Positions 17,659 to 28,500 of a stretch of DNA of 64,000 nucleotides are shown here, one piece after another. The notes beneath the pieces were generated by a model. It was not told the origin of the DNA, searched no databases, and saw only the letters and a list, made by a program, of their open reading frames with translations. Numbering within the stretch: the first letter of the stretch is position 1; the number at the start of each line of letters is the position of its first letter. Origin of the DNA: Nitrospira sp. CR1.1 (GTDB lineage Bacteria; Nitrospirota; Nitrospiria; Nitrospirales; Nitrospiraceae); assembly GCA_014055465.1 (NCBI GenBank), contig WIAF01000003.1, forward strand, positions 62,001 to 126,000, given 5' to 3'. A program made the translations under genes and the position numbers.

Positions 17659-19590
17659 TCATGCCGCCACCGCCAATGCCTGAATAGGGAGATCCAACGT
17701 GAACGTGGCTCCAAGACCTTCTCCGGAGCTGGACGCGTTCAACGATCCGCCCAACTTCTTCGCGGCCAGCGCCGCACTATGGAGACCGATTCCGTGGCCT
17801 TCCTTGCGCGTCGTAAACCCCTGCGTAAACAGGCGGGGGAGGTTTGCGGGAGCAATGCCGACGCCGGAATCGATGACTTCGAAGCGAACATACCCGGGAC
17901 GATCGGCGGCCGCCCCCAGCCGCAGCAGCAACCGGTGCGGGTGCAGACCAGGCGCCGCCTCGATCATCGCGTTCTTGGCGTTGGTCACGAGATTGACCAG
18001 GATCTGCAAGACTTGATGTTGATCCGTTAGCCCTGGAGGCAGCTGTGCATATTCTTGCACGATCGCAATGCCGGCCATTTCCAACGCCACTCGATTGATC
18101 TCAAGCGCCTGATCGAACACCTCCGAGAACAGCACCGGCTCCAGGACGACCTCGCCAGGACGCGCAAGATCCACTTGACGCGTCACAACCTGACGGATAT
18201 GGTCGATGTGTTTGCCCAAGGCGCTCAACTCTTTCTCCACCACCGCCGAATTCTGGACGACCGCCTCCGCCACCATCGACAGATACGTCGGAATCTGCTG
18301 TCCCTTGGGATCCTGGGTGAGAAAGGCAGCCATGTCGTGGCGATGCTCCCGTAATAGTGCCGCAAGCAGGGCGACATCATGAACGGGCGATTGCCGGAGC
18401 GTCTTCCCGACGACCTCGACGGAGACATTGATGCTGTTCAAGACATTCCCAACATTGTGGAGCACCGTCGACGCCACATCGGCCATTCCGACCCGGCGGG
18501 ACGTTTCCATGAGCTTCTTGCTCAAGAGTTCGCGCTCCACCTGAATTTTCTGTCGTTCCTGTATTTCGTGTTGCAAGGTCGTATTCGTCACTTCCAATTC
18601 GTCGTTTTGTCGCATCACCTGCATTCTCGACGATTCCAATTCCCCGATCGCCTGTCGGAGTTGATCGTTGGCCTGTTCCAGTTCAGTGACATCGCTAAAG
18701 GACGTCATGCATCCTCGCAACTCGCCCTGTTCGCCGAGAATCGCCGCGGCATGGACCACAAATCGCTTGACGTCCCCGTTCGGGAGGACGCAGCTCATCT
18801 TATCTTCGGCTCCCGCGGCCTTCGACTTGAGGACCTGCACCCACGGCAGCGTGGACTCATCTCTGTTTTCCCATGGCAAGCCCGAGAGTAACCGACCGAC
18901 AAGCCGTTCGGTCTCACACCCGACACGCCTTGAAAAGGACGTATTTGAGAGTACGATGGTTCCGTCCAAATCAAGCATGACGACTCCCTCGGCCAACGTG
19001 TCCAACGCGGCCTTCACCCTTGGAGGAACGACCTTTGACGGGTCCAGATGCCGTAAGACCCGCTTGATGAGGAACCAGTAGGCGGGAAACGCCGCAATCG
19101 CGACGAAGAGCACGAATCGTATCCATGTCTCGGACAACCCTTCCCACGGCCCCAACCGCCAGGTGTTCGGCGCCACCCGGAACGAGAGGTGCAATACTCC
19201 CCAGGGAGACGAACCTTGATAGATCGGCACATGGATGCGAGTCGGGGTCGACGCTTCATGCTCGGCGCCAGTCCAATCAACATGCTTCGCCCCCGCGTGA
19301 GCCATCACGGTGCCGTCCATGGTAATCAACGCGGCAGCTTCGACATCGGGGCTTCGCTCCACCAGCGCGTCTAAGGCCAATGCGATCGTCTTCACATCAC
19401 CCCGTTGAGCTAAGAGTGAATATTGCACAGCCAGGGTTTCACTGAGCGTCTTTCGTTGCCGAAGCTGCTGCTGCTGCTCGTTGGGAATCAATCCCAAAAT
19501 CGAGTCACCCGCCAGCATAATGCTAATGGTCAAACTGACGAGGCCGATGCTCAGGAGGCTGAGTGGTGAAAGACGTCGCATCACAGTCAC
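17659..19590 (-). CDS. membrane sensor histidine kinase with PAS domain
   Basis: This 643-residue kinase has an N-terminal helix ([20 protein letters not shown]), a periplasmic sensor of about 120 residues, a second helix near 157-176 ([17 protein letters not shown]), a PAS domain (about 195-310), a coiled coil, a phospho-acceptor region [15 protein letters not shown] near 375 and a HATPase end ([35 protein letters not shown]). The GTG start directly follows the TAA of the giant-protein gene, which is strong evidence for translational coupling. It most likely senses the state of that protein or its periplasmic ligand and signals to the hybrid kinase downstream; this pairing is inferred. Confidence 0.9.
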   Translation of the reverse strand: MTVMRRLSPLSLLSIGLVSLTISIMLAGDSILGLIPNEQQQQLRQRKTLSETLAVQYSLLAQRGDVKTIALALDALVERSPDVEAAALITMDGTVMAHAGAKHVDWTGAEHEASTPTRIHVPIYQGSSPWGVLHLSFRVAPNTWRLGPWEGLSETWIRFVLFVAIAAFPAYWFLIKRVLRHLDPSKVVPPRVKAALDTLAEGVVMLDLDGTIVLSNTSFSRRVGCETERLVGRLLSGLPWENRDESTLPWVQVLKSKAAGAEDKMSCVLPNGDVKRFVVHAAAILGEQGELRGCMTSFSDVTELEQANDQLRQAIGELESSRMQVMRQNDELEVTNTTLQHEIQERQKIQVERELLSKKLMETSRRVGMADVASTVLHNVGNVLNSINVSVEVVGKTLRQSPVHDVALLAALLREHRHDMAAFLTQDPKGQQIPTYLSMVAEAVVQNSAVVEKELSALGKHIDHIRQVVTRQVDLARPGEVVLEPVLFSEVFDQALEINRVALEMAGIAIVQEYAQLPPGLTDQHQVLQILVNLVTNAKNAMIEAAPGLHPHRLLLRLGAAADRPGYVRFEVIDSGVGIAPANLPRLFTQGFTTRKEGHGIGLHSAALAAKKLGGSLNASSSGEGLGATFTLDLPIQALAVAA

Positions 19591-22500
19591 TTAGGATCCC
19601 GCCGAACGGCGAACCTTGTCGTCCTCTTGGTCTAAGAGTTCCTGCAGCCCCCGGTACTTGCTTTCTTCTTCTCGTGCCACATCTTCCTGCACACGCTTAC
19701 GCGCGCTCCGTTCTTGACGATGTGAAGCAAGAACCGGCAAGGGATCCAATGTTCGCCAGGCCGGGATTGTTGCAAACAGACTCACGAGCACAGCCGTACT
19801 CCGCAACGCCCAGGCGACAAACCCCACGGAGAGCGCCGCGCCGGCCGCAGCGGCGATTCTGGTCATGTGTGTTTGCTGAGCAACGTCAGCCGCTACGGCA
19901 TCTTCCAGTTCCCCAATCACCGCATCCAACTTGGCAAACAGAAGTTCGCTCAGCACGGCTGGCGAGAGTCGCTCTTCCTGCGCATCCACATGAGTGGCAT
20001 CTATGGATAACGTAAACGGCGGCGGTGCTGGCTGATCGTCTGCTCTCCCCTCGCGTTCTCCCCGGTGAGTCGGGACTGCAGCCTGGCGCAGCTCCTCCGA
20101 TCTGAACGTCGTTTCCCGGGATGTCTCTTGCGCCATCCGGACGACACCCCCCCTGGCCGTCGACTGAGCACTAGGCGCAACCGGCTCGACCACGGGCCCT
20201 GTCGCAACCGGGGTGAACGGTGCGGAGACCGGTATCGGTGCGGGAGCAATCAGGGGGGTGGTTGGCACGAGAGAGGGTGGCAGTGGTATAGGCGCTCTGC
20301 TTTCGGCAACGTCCGTCACGGTTACGTGAAGTGTCTGCGTCGCACTCGCCCCCTGCGCGTCCGTGACTCGGACCTGGACAACATAGACGTTATCTTTATT
20401 CGAATCGGTCGGCAGGCTGAAGTCGGGGGGGACGGTAAAACTGAGGGCGCCGGTTGCGGCATCGATCGTAAACAGTGCCTGATCAATTCCGCCGCTCACG
20501 CTGTAGGAGAGCGATTGGGCAGGCAGATCAACGTCGTTGCCGCTCACAATCGTGACCGCGCTGACGTGTTCTGCCACGCTGATCGCGGCGGTGGCCCCGC
20601 CGCCGGCGCTGATGATCGTCGGCGCATCATTGACCGGCGTAATGGTCAGGGTCACGGTTGCGGCCCCCAACAAGCCTCCCGATCCATCGCTCACGGTAAA
20701 GGTAAAACTGTCGCCGGTGCTTTCTGATCCGTCGTGCACATAGACCAGACGATTCGATGCAATATCGGCTTGAGTGAACGATGTCGCGGACATACCCGGC
20801 GCCGACGTCAATTCAAGGCGGCCGTATGCGGGACCGGTACCGATCGAGTAGGTCAATTGCGCAGCGGCATGATCCGCGTCTGAAACGGCCAGCTCGCTGC
20901 TGTCAATCGTGTCCGTCCCTCCCTCCAGAGCTGTGCTGCCGGAATTCACCACGAGCACCGGCGCGTCGTTGACGGCCGTGACATTGATGGTGAGGGTATT
21001 AGGCATGGGATCGTAGGCATTGCTGCTGTCTCGTACAGAAAAGGTGAAGCTGGCATAGCCGGTCCCATTGGCGTTGGCTGCCGGTGTAAAGCACAAATTG
21101 CCCGCGCCGATATCGGCCACCGTAATGAGTTGCCCGGCCGTGACAGGCACGCCGGATACGGTCAGGGTCCCTGCAGCCGGCACGGTCTCGATGCGCACTG
21201 CACTGAGGCTGTCGCCCGCATCCACATCGCTGAATCCAAAATTGCCGGTGGTGAACGTATGGGAGGTGTCTTCAGCGAGCGTAATCGTGGCATCCGCTCC
21301 CGTCGGCGCTTCATTCACGTTGGTCAGGTTGATTGTGAACGTCTCGTCGTACGTCAGCCCCCCGCTGTCCGTCACCCGCACCGTCACATTGTGGCTGGTG
21401 GCGGCTTCGTAGTTCAGCAGCGACCCGTCAGCCACGGTGATCTGGCCTGTGCTGCCGTTGATGGCAAACCGTCCCCCGGCGCTGTCCGTCAGGCTGTAGG
21501 CCGTTGTGTCGCCGCTATCCGGGTCCGTCCCGCTCACCGTCCCCACCACGGTGCCGTTTGCGGCATTCTCGGCGACCTGGTTCGCCGAGAGACTCAGATC
21601 CGTTGGCGCATCGTTCACCGGCGTCACGGTAATGGTCGCCATTCCAGGTGTCGCGTCATAGGCCCCCCAGTCGTCCTTCGCAGAAAATTGAAACGTCGTG
21701 TTTCCATTCCAATCAGCGGTTGGCTTGAAATAGAGCGTAAGGGCATTCCCGGTTGCGACATAATCTGTCCCCGTCGCAACGGCGAGTGTGCAGGCGGCAT
21801 CCTGATAGAGAGAACCGTTGGCCGGTAACGATTCCAAGCGGAATTGGTTGACTGTCCCATCGACATCACTCCCGGTAAGGGTGACAGCGATCGCGGTAGC
21901 GTCTTCGGGGCCGCTGGCGGTCACATTGTCGGTCACGGGTGCATCGGCCCAAGCAACGACCTGCACTTGGCGCGTCGCTGCCGCACTACTGGCTGTCCCG
22001 TCCGTCACGGAGAAAGAAACTGTTCGGACGGAGATCGTAGGATTGTCGCTTGTATTCTGATAGGTAATGGATCGGAGCGCCGTCTGGTACTCCGCAACCG
22101 TGGCGGCCCCGCTCAAGGTCAGGGTGCCTGTGGCACTGTCCCATGATCCGGTGATGCCAAGTTGGTTCGTAAATGCCAGCACATCCTGAGTACTGTTGTA
22201 GGCCACAGTAACCTGCACGGTGGCTCCAGTCAGAGTAGCGCTATCAACATCCGACAGGGTGACGCCCGCATCGATAATCACGGGGGAAGCGTTCTCATTG
22301 TATTGCACGGAACCACCGCTCATCGTCACGGTGGGCGCTTCGTTCACGTTGGTCAGGTTGATTGTGAACGTCTCGTCGTACGTCAGCCCGCCGCTGTCCG
22401 TCACCCGCACCGTCACGTTGTGGCTGGTGGCGGCTTCGTAGTTCAGCAGCGACCCGTCAGCCACGGTGATCTGGCCTGTGCTGCCGTTGATGGCAAACCG

Positions 22501-25500
22501 TCCCCCGGCGCTGTCCGTCAGGCTGTAGGCCGTTGTGTCGCCGCTATCCGGGTCCGTCCCGCTCACCGTCCCTACCACCGTCCCGTTCGCGGCATTCTCG
22601 GCAACCTGGTTCGCCGAGAGACTCAGATCCGTCGGCGCGTCATTGACCGGGGTGACCGCGATCTTAAAGATGGTTTCCGACAGAGCCCCGCCTGCGCCAT
22701 CCTCCACCACGAAGGCCACGCTGTCGGACGTGGTCTCGCTTCCGTCGTGCAGATACTCCACGATCCCGATATCGATATCCTCCTGGGTAAAAGAGTCCTT
22801 CAACCCCAGCGGCGTGCCTTTCAGCAGAAACGTCCCGTTGGCTGGAAGCGACGTGAGCGTATAGCGTAGTTCGCTAGGCAGGTTGTCGGCATCCGTCACC
22901 TGAAGATTCTTGGTCGTCAGGACAAACGACCCGCCTTCATCAACCGTTCCCCCTTCGTTGACATTCAGGATAGGGGCGTCATTGACGGGAACCACCGTGA
23001 TGCTGAAGGTTGATTCCTTTATTGCTCCGCCTGCCCCATCATCGACGATGAAGGTCAGGCTGTCGGAGGTCGTTTCATTACCGTCATGAATATATTCAAT
23101 GATACCGTTGTCGATATCAGCCTGGGTGAATGAATCTTTTATCCCAAGAGGAACACCCTTCATCAGCAAAGCGCCGTTTCCAGGCACCGATGTGAGGATA
23201 AACCGTATTTCGCCCGATGAGTTATCGACATCCGTCACCTGAAGGTTCTTACCGGTCAGCACGATCGAGCTGCCTTCATCAACCGTTGCACCTTGGTTGA
23301 CGCTGAGAACTGGCGCATCGTTGACCGGCGTCACGCTCACGTCGATGGTGTCGGTTGCACTGGAGAACGCCGTCGTCCCCCCGTTGCTCGCCGCACTCAC
23401 CTTGCTGCCCGCCGTCCCGCTCGTCTGGTCCCACGCCCGCACGGTCAACACCGCGCTGCTCGTCCCGTTGTAATCGGCGCTCGGGGAAAAATAGAGCCGC
23501 GTACTCGCATTGTCCGCTAAGAGCAGCGCCGACGTATTACTCACCGTCCCCACCGCCTTCCACGTCGTGCCCCCATTCGTCGTGTAGTGCCAGGTCCCGT
23601 TCGTCTCGGTGCTCCCGGTGATCGCAATGCCCTTGACCGCCGCGCTGTCCACATCGGTAATCCCACCCGTGAACGCACTGATGGCCGAGCCAACGGCCCC
23701 ACTTGGCGCGCCTGCATCTTCCGCCACGGTAATGGACAAGGCGGTGTCCGACAGCACCGGTGCATCATTCACCGCCGTCACGGTCACGGTCACCGTCGCG
23801 GTCTCCGGCACGCCCCCGCTCGTGATGGTGTAGGTAAAGCTGTCGGTCCCGGTGAAGTTCGCGGTCGGCGTGTAGGTCACGGTCCCGTTCGCCAGGTACG
23901 TCACGCTCCCGTTCGCCCCTTGCGTCACGTTCGTCAGCACCGGCGTGCCTTCAAAGCTGTCCGCCGTCGCCCCGTTCGTCCCCGTCAGCACGTTCGCGCT
24001 GATCGCCGTATCCTCCGCCGTCGTCAGACTGTCGGCGGTGATGTCCGCCACCGGCGTCACGCTCAGCGTGATCACTTGCGTGCTGCTGGTGCCCGCATCG
24101 TCGGTGATGGTCACGGTGAAGCTGTCGCTGCCGTGAAAGTCGGCCGTGGGCGTGTAGCTCCACAGGCCTGTCGCCGGATTGATGCTCGCCGTCCCGTTCG
24201 TCGCATTGGCGCTCACCGTATACACGCTGCCGTCGCTCAGCCCGTCGGCATCGGTCGCCGTCAGGGTCCCGGTCAGGGTCGTGTCTTCATTGCCCGTCCC
24301 GCTCGTGCCCCCCGTCACCACGGTCGGATCGTTGACCGCCGTGATGGTGACCGTCGTGCTCCCCGTGATACTCAGCGCTCCACCGCTCCCCTGACTGCCG
24401 CCGTTGCCGTCGTTGAAGGTCCAATTGATCTGAGCTGAGCTCGGCGGCGCATCGCTGCTGTTGCTGTACGCAACCTGTTGCATCGCCGCATTCACCAACG
24501 CATTGGTCGCGCCGCTGTTGAACGTAAACACGAGCGTGCCACCGCTGTTGGTGTAGGTCCCGATCGTGGTGCCCCCCACCACCACGTTCCCGCTCGCCGC
24601 CGAGATGGAGGAAAGGGTGCCCGTCGCACTGTACACATCTTGGCTATTGGCCCCGCCATTGCGGGAGAGCGTCAGGGTCGCCCCATTGAAACTATTTGCC
24701 GCACTCAGCTCGGCATCGAAGATCCGCACATCGGCGTCCAGCACCACCGGCGAGCCACCTTCGGTGAAGGTCGGTGCGCCGTCAAGGGTGTTGGTCAACG
24801 TGGCGCCAAATTGAGGGTCGAGGGACCCATCCGTGTTGTACCGGAGCAGGGCGATGTCATAATCGGTGCCATTCCAGGTTTTTCCGGAGACGACGATCTT
24901 GCCGTCTGATTGAATCGCAACGGCCAACCCCTCATCTCCCCCTGACCCGATCGCGGTGGTGACCACCCCGTCACCACCGCCGAAGCTGGTGTCCAATGTC
25001 CCATTGCTGTTGTACCGCACCACCGCGACATCATGATTGCTGCCATTATCGGTGCATCCAACCACGACAATCTTGCCGTCACTTTGAAGGGCAAGATCAT
25101 ACCCGCTGTCGGCACCGGATCCGAGACTCGTGACAACTGTTCCCGTTCCGCCAAGACTCGTATCGAGTGACCCATCGGTGTTATAGCGGATAAGCACGAT
25201 CTCGTTGCCTGAATACCCAGCGGCTACCAGCTTTCCGTCCGCCTGAACTGCCAGACCGAAAAGCGATTCAAAGCCGGACCCATCGGCACTGGTGGTGACC
25301 TTCCCCCCGGTCCCGAAACCTGTATCCAGAGACCCATCACTGTTGTACCGGGCAATCGTCAAGTCATAATTGCCGCCGCCTCCCGCAACGACGATCTTGC
25401 CGTCCGGCTGAACGACCAAGCTGTTCAGCACATCGCTCGCGCTCCCGCCAAAGGTGGTGGTCACGATGCCATTACTGCCGAAGCTGGTATCCAGTGATCC

Positions 25501-28500
25501 ATCGGCAAGGTACCGAGCGACCATAAAATCGAGTCCGGCTCCGGTGGTATAGCCTCCTACGAGGATCTTGCCGTCCGCCTGCACCACCACTGTAGTTGCA
25601 GCATCATTGGAGCTCAGGTCGGTGGTCACGACGCCATCGCCCCCGCCAAAACTCGTATCCGGTGAGCCGTCGGCGTTCAAACGCACCAACAGAAAGTCGT
25701 TCTGAGAAGCAGGATAGGAATAGCCTACAAGAAGGATCTTCCCGTCCGCTTGCAACGTCAGACCATCTCCGCTCTGCTGAACAGCAGCAGGTAGGCGATA
25801 AATTCCGCCGCCGGCAAAACTGGTATCAAGAGAGCCATCGCTGTTATAGCGTGTCACGGTCATCGCCGAGGGGCTCCCGGAAGTCCCAACCACCAGAATC
25901 TTTCCATCCGGCTGCACCACCACATCCTCGCCGGCTTCGTTGAAAATCACATCCGTCGTGACGATCCCACCACCAACCGTAAACGTGGGACCTTCGTTGA
26001 CATTCGTGAGATTAATCGTGAAGCTCTCGTTGTAGGTGAGGCCCCCGCTATCCGTTACCCGCACCGTCACGGTGTGACTCGTCGCACTCTCGTAATTCAG
26101 CAGACTGCTGTCGGCGACCGTGATCACACCGGTCGCACTATTGATGGCAAACCGTCCTCCCGCACTATCGGTAAAACTATAGGTCTTGGTGTCGCCGCTA
26201 TCCGGGTCAGTCCCGCTCACCGTCCCCACCACCGTCCCATTCGCCGCGTTCTCCGCCACCGTATTTGCCGAGAGACTCAGATCCGTTGGCGCGTCGTTGA
26301 CCGGCGTCACGCTCACGTCGATGGTGTCGGTCGCACTGGAGAATGCCGTCGTCCCCCCGTTGCTCGCCGCGCTCACCTTGCTCCCCGCCGTCCCGCTCGT
26401 CTGGTCCCACGCCCGCACTGTCAACGCCGCGCTGCTCGTCCCGTTGTAATCAGCGCTCGGGGAAAAATAGAGCCGCGTACTCGCATTGTCCGCTAAGAGC
26501 AGCGCCGACGTATTGCTCACCGTTCCCACCGCCGTCCACGTCGTGCCCCCGTTTGTCGTGTAGTACCAGGTCCCGTTCGTCTCGGTGCTCCCGGTGATCG
26601 CGATGCCCTTGACCGCCCCGCTATCCACGTCCGTGATGCCCCCCGTGAACGCACTCACCAAACTGCCAACGGCCCCACTTGGCGCGCCTGCGTCTTCCGC
26701 CACGGTAATGGACAAGGCGGTATCCGCCAGCACCGGCGCATCGTTCACCGCCGTCACGGTAATCGCCACCGTATCGGTGTCGGTGAAAGACACATCAGTA
26801 GCAAGCGAGGCGATTTCTCCAGCAGTCAGCACTCGATTATAAACGCCCACGCTGTCGAGACTGCCCGTCGCGTACCACTTTCCGCCCCCCGAATCCTGAT
26901 TGCGGCCTATAGCCATCGAATCAAGGCTGGTCACACTGGAAAAGAAGTGTTGGGTTGTTGAATTTCCCGTATCGTAGGTCAATTGACCAGCCGTCGCGAG
27001 CTGCCCATCGACGTACAGGCTATTCCCGGACGCCCCGACCGTCACGGCCACGTGATGCCAGTTGCCGTCGTTGATCCTGATATCGCTCTTATACACGGCT
27101 AATTGCATGACGCCATTCTCCATCACCTCGTAGGTCAGGTAGCCGGAGGCGCCTAGAAACAGCGAGGCGTAACTGCCGGTATCAGCCGTGTCGGAGATCG
27201 AGAAGATCGTTTCAAACGTGCCGGTGGCTTTGATCCATCCTGAAATGGTTCCTTCCGTGAAACCTGCATAATCCGCCGTATAGGCAGACAGATCCGCATA
27301 ATCATTCACGCCATCGAGTGACAGGACTTGGCCGCGTGTGCCATCAGTCGTAATCACCGCACCATTGAACAGCGTCGCGTTTTGTGCAGGACCTGGGCTG
27401 GTATCGTTGGCATCGCCGCTGAATTCATACCACCCTTGCAGGTTGGCATCGGTCTTCAGGCTGAGCAACGTGGAGTCCAGTGTGCTGAGTGTCAACACCG
27501 TCCCGCCGCTATACTGAGAATTCGGAGTATAGGTCAGCCCATTAAGCGCGGTATTGAGGTTCGTCACCGTACCTCGAATAGTCATTGAGCTATCGCTTGT
27601 GCCGTCGCCCCTTACAAATGTCAGGCCGGACGTACTCGCCAGTGTGAGGGTACCGTTCGTCACGGATAGGGTGATCTCAACCGTGCTTCCGCTACCGTCA
27701 GGATCGCGGATGCTGATCTGATTGCTGTTACCGGCAGAGAAGACGAGGTTGGTGTCTTCGGTGGTTGTCTGAGCACCCGGAACCGTGTTGCTGGGCGCGT
27801 CGTTGACCGGCGTCACGCTCACGTCGATGGTGTCGGTCGCACTGGAGAATGCCGTCGCCCCCCCGTTGCTCGCCGCGCTCACCTTGCTCCCCGCCGTCCC
27901 GCTCGTCTGGTCCCACGCCCGCACGGTCAACGCCGCGCTGCTCGTCCCGTTGTAATCGGCGCTCGGGGAAAAATAGAGCCGCGTACTCGCATTGTCCGCT
28001 AAGAGCAGCGCCGACGTATTACTCACCGTTCCCACCGCCGTCCACGTCGTGCCCCCGTTTGTCGTGTAGTACCAGGTCCCGTTCGTCTCGGTGCTCCCGG
28101 TGATCGCCAGCCCCTTCACCGCCCCGCTATCCACGTCCGTGATGCCCCCCGTGAACGCACTCACCAAACTGCCAACGGCCCCACTTGGCGCGCCTGCATC
28201 TTCCGCCACGGTAATGGACAAGGCGGTATCCGCCAGCACCGGCGCATCGTTGGCGTCGAGCACAGTGATAGTCAGTACCTCGTCATAGGTGGAGCCGCCG
28301 CTGTCGGTCACGCGCACGGTGATCGCGTGCGAGGTATTGGTCTCGTAGTCGAGAAGTGCGGCGTTCGCAACGGTAATCTCGCCCGTCGTTGAATGAATCG
28401 CAAAACGTCCGCCAGCGTTATTGGTCAACGAATACGTCGCCGTGTCGCTGTTGTCGATATCGAACACGCCCACCACATCGGCCACACGGGTGCCATTGAC

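Noticed and set aside
21305-28250. CRISPR-like or tandem noncoding repeats
   Set aside because: The repeats are long, in frame and encode protein modules; there is no short repeat-spacer pattern anywhere in the window.
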